Source: Paenibacillus gorillae | GTDB taxonomy: Bacteria; Bacillota; Bacilli; Paenibacillales; Paenibacillaceae | NCBI RefSeq assembly: GCF_000513275.1 | Contig: NZ_CBVJ010000012.1 | Coordinates: forward strand, 1-64,000 | DNA: 64,000 nt | Reading direction: 5' to 3' | The notes under the pieces: generated by a model | Database searches by the model: none | The model's input: the letters and a program-made list of their open reading frames with translations, nothing else | What the model was told of the DNA's origin: nothing | Shown here: one piece after another, positions 7,861 to 18,128 of the stretch | How the letters are laid out: every line of letters begins with the position of its first letter | Position numbering within the stretch: the first letter of the stretch is position 1 | Program-made: the position numbers and the translations under genes

Positions 7861-8370
7861 ATGACGAACAAATTGACATTAAGGCCGGAAGGTTCAGTAT
7901 TATTTATGGAGCGGGAGTTTGATGCGCCGCGTGAGCTTGTGTATGATGCTTACACACAAGCGGAGCACTTGAAGCATTGGTGGGGGCCTCGCGGCTGGGA
8001 ATTGTCCTATTGTACGGTCGATTTCCGCCCAGGCGGCGTCTGGCATTATTGTATGAAATGCGTGGACGAGAACCAAGGCGATTTCTTTGGCTTTGAATCT
8101 TGGGGGAAAGGCGTTTACAAGGAAATCGACGCGCCTGAATCCTTTACTTATCAGGATTTCTTCTCCGATGCGGAGGGCAATGAGACAGAAGGCATGCCAT
8201 CTTCAATTGTTGCTCTATCGTTTGAGCCGCTGGAAGGCAATCGGACGAGAATGGTTAGCCGCGCAAAATATGAATCGGAGGACCAGTTGAACAAGGTGCT
8301 TGAAATGGGAATGGAGCCGGGCATTGCCCAAACGCTGGACCGGTTTGAGGAATATTTGCTTACTTTGTAA
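7861..8370 (+). CDS. SRPBCC (AHSA1-type) ligand-binding domain protein
   Basis: A 169-residue single-domain protein of the START/Bet v1-like superfamily. The typical motif is at the start (FDAPRELVYDAYTQAEHLKHWWGP), followed by the beta strands with VDFRPGGVWHY and a C-terminal helix ending FEEYLL. AHSA1-like members bind hydrophobic ligands; no reaction is assigned. RBS GGAGG lies before ATG 7861. Co-transcribed with ArsR, which is likely to sense what this protein binds or to control its amount. Confidence 0.88.
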   Translation: MTNKLTLRPEGSVLFMEREFDAPRELVYDAYTQAEHLKHWWGPRGWELSYCTVDFRPGGVWHYCMKCVDENQGDFFGFESWGKGVYKEIDAPESFTYQDFFSDAEGNETEGMPSSIVALSFEPLEGNRTRMVSRAKYESEDQLNKVLEMGMEPGIAQTLDRFEEYLLTL

Positions 8371-8398
8371 TCATTGAAATAATTGCGGCAGTACAGCA

Positions 8399-8440
8399 GA
8401 GGCAGGCCATCTGGTAATCCGGATCGGCCTGTCTCTTTTC
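8399..8440 (+). terminator. Rho-independent terminator of the ArsR-SRPBCC operon
   Basis: GAGGCAGGCC (8399-8408) pairs with GGCCTGTCTC (8426-8435), one G-T pair, then TTTT. Confidence 0.85.
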
Positions 8441-8443
8441 CAT

Positions 8444-9280
8444 TTAACGGCGCCGGATTTTCCCGGGAGAGGCACCGTAATTTTTTTTGAACAAATGATA
8501 GAAGTGACTGAGATTGTCAAAACCGGCTTCATACGAAATTTCCAGAATGGATAGCGGCGTCGTCAGCAGCAGGTTTTTGGCGTAGCCCAATCGAAGCTGG
8601 TTAATGTGAGCTGTCGGCGTCGTATGAAGATATTGCTTGAATACGCGGTTCATATGGCCCACGCTGCGGTCGGATAAGGTGTAGAGCCGCTCCAGGCCGC
8701 CTGTGAAGTTTTCTTTCTTTTGCAGCTCCAGCAGCAGAGCATCCAGCCATTGCGGCATTATTTTCTCATTCTCGTTCTGGTCGTTAAAGAAGTAATAAGT
8801 CAGTGCATCTGTCAGAAAGCTTCGCGCCAAAATTCTGGCCTTCTTCTTCTCAAGCGTCGTATAGAGGTGAATAAGCTCTCCTTTCCGGACGAGCGTCTCG
8901 ACATCGGATGGAGGCAGTACGATAGATGGTGGCATTGCCACGCTTTTCAGCTTTTGAGCGACAACGGGATTAGCCAAATATTTGAAAGCATCCTCGATCA
9001 CTTCTTTATAGAAATTGACATTAATAAACTGACAATCGGAATCATCGTAAAAGTCATACCAGTGCGTATCGTCAGGGCGGATGAAAACCATCGTCCCTTT
9101 TTCCATATAGTGCGCTTCACCGTTAATATGATGGATGCATTTGCCGGCCGTTATAATAAAAACTTCGTAATAATCGTGGCGATGCAGCGGTGTCGTGTGC
9201 TTAATGGAATATTCGATATGAAAATTCGCCTGAACCTCAGGGTCGATCAGCGCTGCAGCTTTCAATACGGCAACTTGCAT
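8444..9280 (-). CDS. AraC-family transcriptional regulator with cupin sensor domain
   Basis: 278 residues. Residues 25-95 form a cupin-like sugar-binding domain (PLHRHDYYEVFIITAGKC, then GTMVFIRPDDTHWY). Residues 180-278 are the double helix-turn-helix, ending with the AraC signature LEISYEAGFDNLSHFYHLFKKNYGASPGKIRRR. ATG 9280 follows GAGGTGA. It is divergent from the beta-mannosidase gene, 198 bp away, and is the obvious candidate activator of it, sensing a mannoside or manno-oligosaccharide. Confidence 0.9.
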   Translation of the reverse strand: MQVAVLKAAALIDPEVQANFHIEYSIKHTTPLHRHDYYEVFIITAGKCIHHINGEAHYMEKGTMVFIRPDDTHWYDFYDDSDCQFINVNFYKEVIEDAFKYLANPVVAQKLKSVAMPPSIVLPPSDVETLVRKGELIHLYTTLEKKKARILARSFLTDALTYYFFNDQNENEKIMPQWLDALLLELQKKENFTGGLERLYTLSDRSVGHMNRVFKQYLHTTPTAHINQLRLGYAKNLLLTTPLSILEISYEAGFDNLSHFYHLFKKNYGASPGKIRRR

Positions 9281-9478
9281 CTTATACTCACCTCATAGTT
9301 GAAATAAGGGTTGTCTATATGATGTTAATATAGCACAAAAAAAGCTCAAACAATACAAGACTGAGGGCGTAATCAAGTGTTACTATCATGCTGTTGGCGG
9401 ATAGACATACCTTATCGCCTCATCCTTATTGATAATCATATAGCACAATAAATTACTGACGAAGCAGGTGGAATACAG

Positions 9479-11953
9479 ATGCAATTGCTAACCCTTAACG
9501 GCGTATGGAACATGAAGAGAACGGACGAAGCGGAATGGATTAACGGAACCGTACCGGGCTCCGTATTTAACGATTTGCTCCAAGCGGGCAAAATGGAGGA
9601 TCCGTTTTTCCGGGATAATGAATACGATGCACTGGAACTGTCGAAATTCGACTATGAATACAAACGTGAATTTACGGTAGAGCAGGATACGCTTAATCAT
9701 GACGTTGTTCTGCTGCGCTGCGAAGGTCTCGATACGTTATGCGAGGTTTTCATTAACGGCAGCTCTGTTTTGAAAGCGGATAACATGCACAGAACATACG
9801 AAGTGGATGTTAAGAACGTTCTTGTTGCCGGTGATAATCAGATTCACATTGTCATTCAATCGGCTACGCTATACGCACTGGAAAAAGAGAAGGAACAGCA
9901 TTTGTCCAGCTGCGCCGACGCCGTACCTGGCATCTCTCATATTCGGAAGGCGCACAGTATGTTTGGCTGGGATTGGGGTCCGCAAATTCCCGACGCGGGC
10001 ATTTGGCGCAGTATCTCCATCGTCGGCTTCGATACGGGCAGAATTGACGACGTATATGTCACGCAGCAGCATTCTGACAACAAGGTAAATATCGATATTA
10101 AGGTCGACCTCCAGAAGTGGAATGATTCCGCGCTCAGCCTGCGTGCGGTTCTGGAATCGCCAGACGGCAAAACCTATGAACATACGGTTTCCGCTGCAAC
10201 TGGTACGGATGCTTTGCTTCAGCTAGAAGTTGCAGATCCGCAAATTTGGTGGCCGCATAACTACGGCAGCCAGCCGCTTTATTCCTTGAAGGTTGAGCTT
10301 CTGGATGGTGGCGGCAAGGCGATTGACGACAAGTCGCTGACTATCGGACTGAGAACGTTGACTATCAAACAAGAGAAAGACACTTGGGGGGAGTCCTTTG
10401 AGTTCGAAGCGAATGGCAAGCGTATTTTTGCTATGGGCGCGAACTATATTCCGGAGGATAACGTCTTTGGCCGGATCAGCTATGAGAGAACGGAGAAGCT
10501 CATTAAGAGCTGTGTAGAAGCCAATTACAACTGTATCCGCGTATGGGGCGGCGGCTATTATTGCGACGATTATTTCTATGACCTGTGTGACCAATACGGC
10601 TTGATCGTCTGGCAGGACCATATGTACGCTTGCGGTAATTATGATTTTAACGAGCAATTTAAAGAAAGCATTCGTCTCGAAACGATCGACAACGTGAAGC
10701 GTATCCGTCATCACGCATCCCTTGGCTTGTGGAGCGGGAACAACGAGCTGGAGTATGCCTGGGCATACTGGGGCTGGGGAGAGCGTTACGGCGAGAAGCT
10801 GCAGCAGGATTATCTCAAGCAGTTCGAGCAATATTTGCCGGAGCTGAATGAGTCGCTTGATCCGAATACGTTCTACTGGCGTTCTTCGCCTTCATCTACT
10901 GGCAACTTCGATGATCCGAACAATGAGAACATCGGGGATATGCACTATTGGGATGTATGGCATGGACGCAAGCCGATTACTGAGTTCAGAACCCTGTATC
11001 CGCGCTTTATGTCGGAGTTCGGTCTGCAGTCATTCCCGTCTCTGAAAACAGTAGAGAGCTTCACGCTGCCGGAGGACCGCAATATCTTCTCTTATGTGAT
11101 GGAATCGCATCAGAAGAACGGTACGGGCAACGAGAAGATTCTCTACTACATCAGCGAATATTTCAAATTACCGAAAAACTTCGATACGCTTCTCTACGTT
11201 TCTCAGCTCATTCAGGCAGAAGGAATGCGTAATGCGGTTGAGCACTGGAGAAGAAACCGCGGCAGATGTATGGGGGCAATCTACTGGCAGTTGAACGACA
11301 TCTGGCCGGTTGCATCATGGTCAAGCCTGGATTACTTCGGCAGATGGAAAGCGGCTCATTATTCGACGAAAAGATATTTCGCTCCGGTATTGGCATCGGC
11401 TTGCGAAGAGGGTACTTCTGTTGCGCTGCATGTGAGCAACGAAACGCTGGAGCCAGTCGAAGGCAAGCTGACTTGGCGCCTGATGAATCATCGTTCTGAG
11501 GTGATTCAAAGCGGTGAGCAAGGGGCAGCGGTTGACGCTCTGGCAACGAAAGAAATCGTCGGACTGGATTTCGCTTCCGTTCTGGATTCCAAGCAGAAGC
11601 AAAGACAAAGCTACTTGGAGTTTGACTTCATCGTGAACGGGCAGTCAGTGAGCGGCGGAACGGTTCAATTTGTGAAGTCGAAGCACTTTGATTACTTGAA
11701 TCCGCAAATCAGCGTACAGGTCAGCGAAGCCGAGGACCGGTTCGTTATCGAGCTGGAAAGCCAAGCTTACGCTAAATTCGTAGAGCTGGACTTCAAAACT
11801 GCCGATGCTTTGTTCGACGACAATATTTTCGATTTGTCGGCGTCCCGTCCGAAGACTGTAACGGTTAAGAAAGACAGCTTGTCTGAAGCTTTGAGCCTGG
11901 ATGCATTCCGGGAACAGCTTACAGTACGCAGCTTGTTTGATACGTACGAGTAA
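9479..11953 (+). CDS. Beta-mannosidase, glycoside hydrolase family 2
   Basis: The 824-residue enzyme should hydrolyse terminal beta-mannose residues from manno-oligosaccharides. The N-terminal sugar-binding domain begins [24 protein letters not shown], a beta-mannosidase hallmark, followed by the immunoglobulin-like domain and the TIM barrel. [11 protein letters not shown] places the acid/base Glu at 423 and [11 protein letters not shown] places the nucleophile at Glu 513. There is no signal peptide, so the enzyme is intracellular and needs imported substrate; no transporter is adjacent. Length is normal for the family. The divergent AraC gene probably regulates it. Confidence 0.95.
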   Translation: MQLLTLNGVWNMKRTDEAEWINGTVPGSVFNDLLQAGKMEDPFFRDNEYDALELSKFDYEYKREFTVEQDTLNHDVVLLRCEGLDTLCEVFINGSSVLKADNMHRTYEVDVKNVLVAGDNQIHIVIQSATLYALEKEKEQHLSSCADAVPGISHIRKAHSMFGWDWGPQIPDAGIWRSISIVGFDTGRIDDVYVTQQHSDNKVNIDIKVDLQKWNDSALSLRAVLESPDGKTYEHTVSAATGTDALLQLEVADPQIWWPHNYGSQPLYSLKVELLDGGGKAIDDKSLTIGLRTLTIKQEKDTWGESFEFEANGKRIFAMGANYIPEDNVFGRISYERTEKLIKSCVEANYNCIRVWGGGYYCDDYFYDLCDQYGLIVWQDHMYACGNYDFNEQFKESIRLETIDNVKRIRHHASLGLWSGNNELEYAWAYWGWGERYGEKLQQDYLKQFEQYLPELNESLDPNTFYWRSSPSSTGNFDDPNNENIGDMHYWDVWHGRKPITEFRTLYPRFMSEFGLQSFPSLKTVESFTLPEDRNIFSYVMESHQKNGTGNEKILYYISEYFKLPKNFDTLLYVSQLIQAEGMRNAVEHWRRNRGRCMGAIYWQLNDIWPVASWSSLDYFGRWKAAHYSTKRYFAPVLASACEEGTSVALHVSNETLEPVEGKLTWRLMNHRSEVIQSGEQGAAVDALATKEIVGLDFASVLDSKQKQRQSYLEFDFIVNGQSVSGGTVQFVKSKHFDYLNPQISVQVSEAEDRFVIELESQAYAKFVELDFKTADALFDDNIFDLSASRPKTVTVKKDSLSEALSLDAFREQLTVRSLFDTYE

Positions 11954-12006
11954 TCGGACGGCTTGAAAAACAGAATGACAGGTTCTCAACCTGATTGAAA
12001 TAATAG

Positions 12007-12070
12007 AGCATCTCCTTTTAGGGTAAAGAGGCAGCCTTTTGCCAATTACTCTGGCGGGAGATGCTTTTTC
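12007..12070 (+). terminator. Long-loop terminator of the beta-mannosidase gene
   Basis: AGCATCTCC (12007-12015) pairs with GGAGATGCT (12057-12065), then five T. A small GGCA/TGCC hairpin lies in the 41-nt loop. Confidence 0.75.
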
Positions 12071-12227
12071 GTTACGCCATTTAATCCTTAAAATCCTGAA
12101 TAGGAAATATTTCATCATCCAGCAACATTTACCTTGTGAGCTTCGTCAGAAGATTATCTTGGAAAAAAGAGAATATATGGAAAATAAATATTCTAATAAC
12201 TATTTGTTGTTGTGGAGGAAACCTATA

Positions 12228-13148
12228 GTGCAGCATAGATTTAGCCAGATATTGAACCTGAATAACAAACGAAAGAGTGCTTTTCCTTTTACAACTGTCC
12301 TTCTACTCATTATAGCTGCTGGACTATTAACCTCTTGCACCAGCATAACCGGAGGCTATTCCTTTAGGCCTGGCTCCGTCTCTACATCAGTCTCTACTCC
12401 CAAACCTAATGACGCTAAGTATGTCGTCCCTATTGCAGACAATTCCTATTCAATGGATCGGACAGGCAATATTAACTTCAATTATAGGAAGGGAACTGTT
12501 ACTGCAAAAGCGCCGTTACAATTGGATGCGACGGAATTAGTACCCGGAATGGGCTTTATGGAGACAGGTTTCTACTTATCAGAGGAAAAAACCGCAATCG
12601 TATATGGATTTGCCGATGGGATATCGTCACCGCTGCATGTATTGATTAGCGAGGACATGGGAGAGACGTGGAATGAATATAAGATTGAAGGCGCTAAGGG
12701 GTATGATACGAAGCTTATCGGCTTTACGTCGGAAAAAGAGGGCTGGATCATCTTAGGGGACCCATTCGGTGTAGGGAAATCGATGAATTATATATATCAG
12801 ACATCCGATGGCGGTCAGACATGGCAAGAGATTGGCAATGTCAATGAGAAATATGCGGAGCAAATTTCGGGAGCCGGATTCTATAACAAGGACATTGGCT
12901 TCCTAGGCTTTGGATCCGATGAAGACAAAGGACCTGTCATCTTCGGGACGAAGAATCGGGGGCAAACGTGGGGAAAACTGGATATCGATTTGCCGGAGCA
13001 TTTTACCCAATTTGAGCAGACACCGCTTAATCCTGTTTTTAATGGCCAGGAATGGAAATTTCTGATATTGCTAAGCAAGGCCGGAGAAACAGCTGGAACG
13101 ATCGAATTGACGAGTAAAGACGGAGGACTTTCATGGGCTTATGAATAA
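12228..13148 (+). CDS. Lipoprotein with BNR/sialidase-like Asp-box repeats
   Basis: I start at GTG 12228, which has GGAGGAA 8 nt upstream; the frame stays open to 12039 but that part overlaps the upstream terminator. The 306-residue product has a basic N-region, a hydrophobic segment and lipobox LTSC with Cys 37. The rest is built from Asp-box-like repeats: SEDMGETW, TSDGGQTW, TKNRGQTW and SKDGGLSW, spaced about 45-70 residues, the pattern of beta-propeller proteins such as sialidase or photosystem assembly factor YCF48 types. No catalytic residues are evident. It is a single-gene unit. A surface-anchored propeller of unknown role. Confidence 0.75.
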   Translation: MQHRFSQILNLNNKRKSAFPFTTVLLLIIAAGLLTSCTSITGGYSFRPGSVSTSVSTPKPNDAKYVVPIADNSYSMDRTGNINFNYRKGTVTAKAPLQLDATELVPGMGFMETGFYLSEEKTAIVYGFADGISSPLHVLISEDMGETWNEYKIEGAKGYDTKLIGFTSEKEGWIILGDPFGVGKSMNYIYQTSDGGQTWQEIGNVNEKYAEQISGAGFYNKDIGFLGFGSDEDKGPVIFGTKNRGQTWGKLDIDLPEHFTQFEQTPLNPVFNGQEWKFLILLSKAGETAGTIELTSKDGGLSWAYE

Positions 13149-13161
13149 TAATGATCGGACA

Positions 13162-13209
13162 AAAATAATGCCCGGAGAAATGGTATGACCATCTTTCCGG
13201 GCATTATTT
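13162..13209. terminator. Bidirectional terminator between convergent genes
   Basis: AAATAATGCCCGGA pairs with TCCGGGCATTATTT (13196-13209). T-rich or A-rich flanks serve both strands, and its end overlaps the stop codon of the minus-strand gene. Confidence 0.88.
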
Positions 13210-14188
13210 ACTTCACGAGGGCATTCAAGACGTCATCGATTTTTTTCGTATTGGCAATGGCTCCGCTAGCCATCCAGTAGTTGCTTGGCATTTCGAAGAC
13301 GTGGCCGTTTTTGACGGCAGGCAAATTCCGCCACAAGGCGCTGTTCTCATAATCCGTCAATAGCGCTCTTGAATCCTCTCCCTGCACAAGTACAAAGATA
13401 TAGTCGGCATCCAATTGAGGCAGTATTTCCAGTGAGAGCGGCTGAGCGCGACTCCAGGATAATTCCTTAACCAGCTTATGCGGAGTTAACCCTAGATCGG
13501 AATAAAGCACGAGTCCGCTGTAATAGGAGCCGTCCATCAGTTGGACTTCTTTCGGCTTTACACGAATGACGGCAAACGTTTTATTTTCCACATAGGGCTT
13601 CAACTGCTCTTTTGCCTGCACAACTTTGTTGTCGTAATCGAGAATCGCCTGCTTCGCTTTAGCGGAAGTGCCTGTCATCTCACCGATGACCTCAAGCGTG
13701 TTTTTCCAGTCAACTGTCGCATCTTCAAAAACATAGGTCGGAGCAATGGCGGAAAACTGCTTATACGCTTCTTCGTCCGCCATATTCGTCGTATACAGCA
13801 CAACGAGGTCAGGGTTCGTTGCAAGCAGCGCTTCCTTGTTTAGCCCTCCGCTCGAAAAATCAAGCTTGGGCACATCTTTGAGATCCTGCTCTAAGTAATC
13901 CTGCACTAGCTCGCCGTAGGACCATTTTGCAGCAGGCTTGATCCCAAGGGTCAGAAGCGTATCTTCAAGGTAAGGGGCGACGATCCTTTGGGGAGTAGAA
14001 GTCAGTTGAATAGAACCCAATGAATGCTTGAATTCTTTCGGCTCTGACACGCTCTCTGTCCCGGTATCAGGCGATGCGGAAGGAGTTAGGCTGTTATTGT
14101 TAGCCTTCGAGCCGCAACCGCTTATAAGTAAAATGAGTGAAAGTGCTGCTAAAATATAAGCTGAGCTTTTTCGGAATTGGTAACGCAT
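13208..14188 (-). CDS. Iron-siderophore ABC transporter substrate-binding lipoprotein
   Basis: 326 residues with signal peptide and lipobox ISGC (Cys 25), a Ser/Thr/Asn linker, and a class III (FhuD/FeuA-type) binding fold beginning at PQRIVAPYLEDTLLTLGIKP and containing the NPDLVVLYT segment. Such proteins catch ferric siderophores at the cell surface for an FecCD-type permease. No permease or ATPase gene is nearby. A near-consensus Fur box lies 15 bp upstream of the start, and the upstream gene is a Btr-like regulator. The exact siderophore is unknown. Confidence 0.9.
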   Translation of the reverse strand: MRYQFRKSSAYILAALSLILLISGCGSKANNNSLTPSASPDTGTESVSEPKEFKHSLGSIQLTSTPQRIVAPYLEDTLLTLGIKPAAKWSYGELVQDYLEQDLKDVPKLDFSSGGLNKEALLATNPDLVVLYTTNMADEEAYKQFSAIAPTYVFEDATVDWKNTLEVIGEMTGTSAKAKQAILDYDNKVVQAKEQLKPYVENKTFAVIRVKPKEVQLMDGSYYSGLVLYSDLGLTPHKLVKELSWSRAQPLSLEILPQLDADYIFVLVQGEDSRALLTDYENSALWRNLPAVKNGHVFEMPSNYWMASGAIANTKKIDDVLNALVK

Positions 14189-14202
14189 AGTGCCTCCTAG
14201 GT

Positions 14203-14221
14203 GATTTTGATTTTCATTATC
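14203..14221 (-). promoter_or_regulatory. Fur box
   Basis: GATTTTGATTTTCATTATC matches the 19-bp Fur consensus GATAATGATAATCATTATC at 15 positions. It lies directly before the siderophore-binding lipoprotein gene, predicting iron repression. Confidence 0.8.
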
Positions 14222-14308
14222 AACAAAAGTTATTTTATCACCTTGGTATTGCGATTGATAGAGAGAATTGTGTGGCGTTAAGCAGGCGAATTGTGCGATT
14301 AGTCTTCT

Positions 14309-15952
14309 CTATTTAGTTCCCAGCAGCTGCTGAGCCTGTTCAATAACAAGCTCATGAGCATAAGGCGAATACTCCAGCCAAGGCGTTTCCTCTATAAGAT
14401 AGACCTGTCCGTTTTGAACTGCTCGAATTGTCGTCCACTCGGTGTCCTGTTGCAGTTGTTCCCAAGCCTGCTGCGATTCCTCATCCTTATCGACGACCAA
14501 CAGTAAATGGGCAGTATCGTGAAGAAGAGAAACATCCAGTGCAGAAAGCGTGCGGAATACCGGAATGTCAACCGTATCGAAGGGAGGCCGAAGACCAAGA
14601 TCATCGTATAGAACAGCACCGCCGTTGCGTCTGCCGTAAATAATCAATTTACCAAGCATCATGTGCAGAAGCGTAACGGTTTCGTTACCAATGCTGCGCT
14701 GAATGATCGTTTTTGCTTCATTAGCTTTGTTCTCATAATGGTCGATCCAGCGTTCAGCAGCCTTTTGTTGTCCGACAATAGATGCAATCTGCCTGAACTG
14801 ATCCCGCCATGGCTTACCCATCCATGGAACAACAAAGGTAGGTGCGATTTTGCGGAGCTGCTCGTCAATTTCTGGCGGAATAATATCGTCGCACAGTATC
14901 ATTTCAGGCTTTGCCTCCGCCAGACTTTGCATGTTATGCCTCCAAAAGTCGGCCGGCATGATTTTACGCCGCAGCAAATGTACAGAAATTAAATCATGAT
15001 AACGGCTCCGGTGGTATTCTCTCTGACGGTCAACAGGCGCAGCATAGGGAATGATATCAAGTGCCATGAGGTGAGCAGCGTAATGATAACTGACGGTTGC
15101 AATTCTCTCATGCTTGCTGGCAGCGAATATGGAGGGGGGCATGCCAACCTCTTCTCTGAATTTTCGCCTAAAATGGGAATCGTCGCCGTATCCCACCCGG
15201 CGGGCCGCCTCACTTATTTTCATACCGTTGCGCAGCAAAGCTTTGGATTGAAGGATGCGGATTTTGGACAAATAGCTGTGCGGGCTAAGTCCGGTGATAG
15301 TCTTGAAGACATGCGAATAATGCCAAGGGCTCATGCAGGCGATTGCTGCTAATTCATCGCGGGTTAGCGGCTCCGCGTAGCGGCGCTCCATCTCTTGAAT
15401 AGTGCGCAGAATGGCATAACGGGCATCTGTTTCTTGCTCTTGCCCGGGTTCATTGATGTCCATAAGCAGATATACCAGCTTATAAAACGATATCCTATCA
15501 CTATGCCTGCGCAATTCCTTAGCACTTGTGTGACTATCCCATAGCAGTACGGCCAAACGGTGAAGCTCTGGAAAATAGGGCTTGGGAAGATCAACGCCGC
15601 AGTTAAACACATCGGCAGACAGCTGGAAAATACGGTTTTCCTCATTGCGTGCATGCTCGGATAACGCTTCGAATTGAATATAGTAGCCTTCAGGAAGCTC
15701 GGATCCGTTCCGTTCATATTCAAAAAGCATGCCAGGGGAAATAAGCAGGCCTCTATCTCGCTCTAGCGTATAAAGTTGTTTGTCTATAAAGAATAGACAG
15801 CTGCCTTTAGTAACCAGCAGCAAAATATAGCATTCCGCGAAAGCGGAGCTGGGAGCTTCCTCCATGCGTGAGCCCAATTGTTCGATGTTGATAAAACGGA
15901 AGATGAGATTATCGCCGGTACCCTTAGCAGATTGCGGGAGTAGTAAAGTCAT
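14309..15952 (-). CDS. AraC regulator fused to a siderophore-binding-protein domain (Btr-like)
   Basis: 547 residues in three parts: an N-terminal cupin-like region (residues 1-160), a double helix-turn-helix AraC domain (about 185-285, with LAAIACMSPWHYSHVFKTITG and ISEAARRVGYGDDSHFRRKF), and a C-terminal FhuD/FeuA-like binding domain (290-547, with EMILCDDIIPPE and the closing SPYAHELVIEQAQQLL). This architecture is that of Btr of B. subtilis, which binds ferric bacillibactin in the cytoplasm and activates uptake genes. Here the target is probably the lipoprotein gene that follows 120 bp downstream on the same strand. AAGGA precedes ATG 15952. Confidence 0.9.
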   Translation of the reverse strand: MTLLLPQSAKGTGDNLIFRFINIEQLGSRMEEAPSSAFAECYILLLVTKGSCLFFIDKQLYTLERDRGLLISPGMLFEYERNGSELPEGYYIQFEALSEHARNEENRIFQLSADVFNCGVDLPKPYFPELHRLAVLLWDSHTSAKELRRHSDRISFYKLVYLLMDINEPGQEQETDARYAILRTIQEMERRYAEPLTRDELAAIACMSPWHYSHVFKTITGLSPHSYLSKIRILQSKALLRNGMKISEAARRVGYGDDSHFRRKFREEVGMPPSIFAASKHERIATVSYHYAAHLMALDIIPYAAPVDRQREYHRSRYHDLISVHLLRRKIMPADFWRHNMQSLAEAKPEMILCDDIIPPEIDEQLRKIAPTFVVPWMGKPWRDQFRQIASIVGQQKAAERWIDHYENKANEAKTIIQRSIGNETVTLLHMMLGKLIIYGRRNGGAVLYDDLGLRPPFDTVDIPVFRTLSALDVSLLHDTAHLLLVVDKDEESQQAWEQLQQDTEWTTIRAVQNGQVYLIEETPWLEYSPYAHELVIEQAQQLLGTK

Positions 15953-16074
15953 TACATCATTCCTTATCTAGAGCGATTAATATCAGTAGTTTCATTGAAT
16001 TGTAATAGAAACAGGCTTAGGAAGCAATGGAAGGATGGTGTTCACAGCGGCTTCATCTCTTGCAGGCAGGCGGC

Positions 16075-17412
16075 TCAGCTAACTTGAGAGGCAGGGAAGC
16101 TTAATACAAAGGCTGCCCCTCCATTTTTCCGGTTATGAGCCGATATTTGACCGTGACATCGTTCGACAATTGCCCGGGAAATGGCTAACCCTAATCCGGT
16201 TTGTCCATCTTGTCCTTTAACGAATCGCTGGAAAAGGCGAGGGAGGATTGCTTCCGAAATACCTTCGCCATCGTCACAGATTTCAATAGCGACCCGATTA
16301 TCATTTTCAGACACATTGATGCGTATCGTTTCTTTGGCATAACGCGAAGCATTTCCGACAATATTCAGCAAAGCCTGAAGCAATTTCTCCGGATCAACTT
16401 TAATATGAGGCTGTTGTCCCCAATCCGGAATACTGGACACTTGGATTTGAATACCCTTGTCCAGTAGCAGCGGATTCATCCGTTCCACAGTCTGGGCAAT
16501 CAGTTTTTGTACGGGAATATCAAAATCCTCGAAAATTCCCTCTTCACTTTCCAGTTTGGCGAGCAGAATCATCTCTGTCACAATTTTTTTCAATCTTTCA
16601 CATTCATCAGCAATCGTTTCCAAGCCTTTATCCGCATGCTCGCCAGTGAATATACCATCCCGAATTCCCTCCGCATAACCTTGTATCGACATCAGCGGTG
16701 TTTTCAATTCATGGGAAGCGTTTTGAAAAAACTGTCTTTGCGCATGATGGTATTTTTCAAGCTCGCTTGCCAGTTGATACACACTTTGTGCCACTTCGCC
16801 TACCTCTCCGCTGGATTTGACCAGCTCAACCTCGGAAAAACGGCGTGTCTCTACTTTTTTTAATTCTCTTCTTAGGTCAGTCAGCGGTGTTACAAGCTTT
16901 CTGGTAATGAAAATGCTGAGTATAAAAGCGAGAATGCCTCCTGCTGATAAAATCAGTAGCATACGGCTAAACAAAGCCCACTGCATCGATTTGATTGTAC
17001 TGAGTGGCGTGGTCATCATAATGGTAGTGGAATAGGGGCTAGTCCGGTCTACATTATCCGATATGGATTCCGCGATATATATTCCATCAGGCTGCTGTAA
17101 AAATCCGTTGCCGTTTACATCAAGCGGAGTTAAGAAATGTTTCCATTCCATAGTCTTCGCAGCAGTTAATTGGCTGTAAAAGAGATGATGAAAGGACTGC
17201 AGCCATAACGCCTCAATTTGCCCAGTGCTGACAGCTTGACCTGGCACAGCTTGAAGCGCATTCAAATAATGTCTGCCTGTTACTTGCATTTCTTTTCTTT
17301 GGCTGTGAATTAGCGTATTAGACAATAGCGGATAGACAAGGACAGCCGTAATGGCTAGAACAGCAAACAGCAAAATTCCGAATGATAGATTCAGCCTATA
17401 AATCAATCTCAT
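16075..17412 (-). CDS. Sensor histidine kinase
   Basis: 445 residues: membrane segments near 10-30 and 147-167 enclose an extracellular domain of about 115 residues, followed by HAMP (ITRKLVTPLTDLRREL), the dimerisation box QFFQNASHELKTPLMSIQG with phospho-accepting His 234, and an ATPase domain with N (LNIVGNASRYAK), G1 (DDGEGI) and G2 (TGLGLAISRAI) boxes. It lies 2 bp after its response regulator gene and forms one transcript with it. The signal is unknown; the divergent lipoprotein gene is a plausible target or accessory sensor. Confidence 0.92.
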   Translation of the reverse strand: MRLIYRLNLSFGILLFAVLAITAVLVYPLLSNTLIHSQRKEMQVTGRHYLNALQAVPGQAVSTGQIEALWLQSFHHLFYSQLTAAKTMEWKHFLTPLDVNGNGFLQQPDGIYIAESISDNVDRTSPYSTTIMMTTPLSTIKSMQWALFSRMLLILSAGGILAFILSIFITRKLVTPLTDLRRELKKVETRRFSEVELVKSSGEVGEVAQSVYQLASELEKYHHAQRQFFQNASHELKTPLMSIQGYAEGIRDGIFTGEHADKGLETIADECERLKKIVTEMILLAKLESEEGIFEDFDIPVQKLIAQTVERMNPLLLDKGIQIQVSSIPDWGQQPHIKVDPEKLLQALLNIVGNASRYAKETIRINVSENDNRVAIEICDDGEGISEAILPRLFQRFVKGQDGQTGLGLAISRAIVERCHGQISAHNRKNGGAAFVLSFPASQVS

Positions 17413-17414
17413 AC

Positions 17415-18128
17415 TTATTCTTCATCTCCTTGAACCCGCAATCGATAGCCATGCCCCCAGACTGTCTCAATAGGGAGCTCATTAATCTTTCTGCGCAGCC
17501 GCTTTACCAGATCGTCAATTGCCCGGTCACTGCCGAAATAGTCAGCACCCCAGACCAGCGTCAACAGCTCGTCACGAGAGAAGGCACGATTCGGTTGTTC
17601 AAGCAAGGTCCGAAGCAGTGTAAATTCTTTGAAGGTCATACTTAGTTCTTTGCCGCGCCAGAAAACCTGTCTTTCTTCCACAACCAGCTTTAGATCAAGA
17701 AGCTCCAGCTGCATTCTCTGGGCAGGGACGAGGTTGTGATCAACTGGTTGCGGATGCATGGTACGGAGCCGGTAGAAAAGCCGGTTGACCCGCGCAACCA
17801 ATTCCCGGGGACTGAAGGGCTTCGTTAAATAATCATCACTCCCCAGCTCTATGCCAAGTATGCGGTCAACTTCTTCATCCCGCGCAGAGATCATAATAAT
17901 CGGGACCTCAGTCTCCTTGCGGATTTGCCGGCAGAAGTCGTAGCCGTTCATCTTCGGAAGATTAATATCGAGCACCCACAGATCGGGAGAGTCTTTTTTC
18001 CACAAAGCCAGTGCTTCTTCAGCAGTCGATAATGAGAAGGTCTCATACCCTTCTTTATTCAAATAAGCGGACACAATTTCCCGTATTTTTGCATCGTCGT
18101 CCACGATCGCAATTTTATATGCATTCAT
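17415..18128 (-). CDS. OmpR-family response regulator
   Basis: 237 residues: receiver domain with the acidic pocket DDD at 10-12, phosphorylation site Asp 54 (WVLDINLP), Thr/Ser switch in MISARD and Lys in TKPFSPREL, then a winged-helix DNA-binding domain (TFKEFTLLRTLLEQPNRAFSRDELL; terminal WGHGYRL). GGAGG is 9 nt before ATG 18128. It heads a two-gene operon with the kinase and is divergent from a sugar-type binding lipoprotein gene 181 bp away. Confidence 0.93.
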   Translation of the reverse strand: MNAYKIAIVDDDAKIREIVSAYLNKEGYETFSLSTAEEALALWKKDSPDLWVLDINLPKMNGYDFCRQIRKETEVPIIMISARDEEVDRILGIELGSDDYLTKPFSPRELVARVNRLFYRLRTMHPQPVDHNLVPAQRMQLELLDLKLVVEERQVFWRGKELSMTFKEFTLLRTLLEQPNRAFSRDELLTLVWGADYFGSDRAIDDLVKRLRRKINELPIETVWGHGYRLRVQGDEE

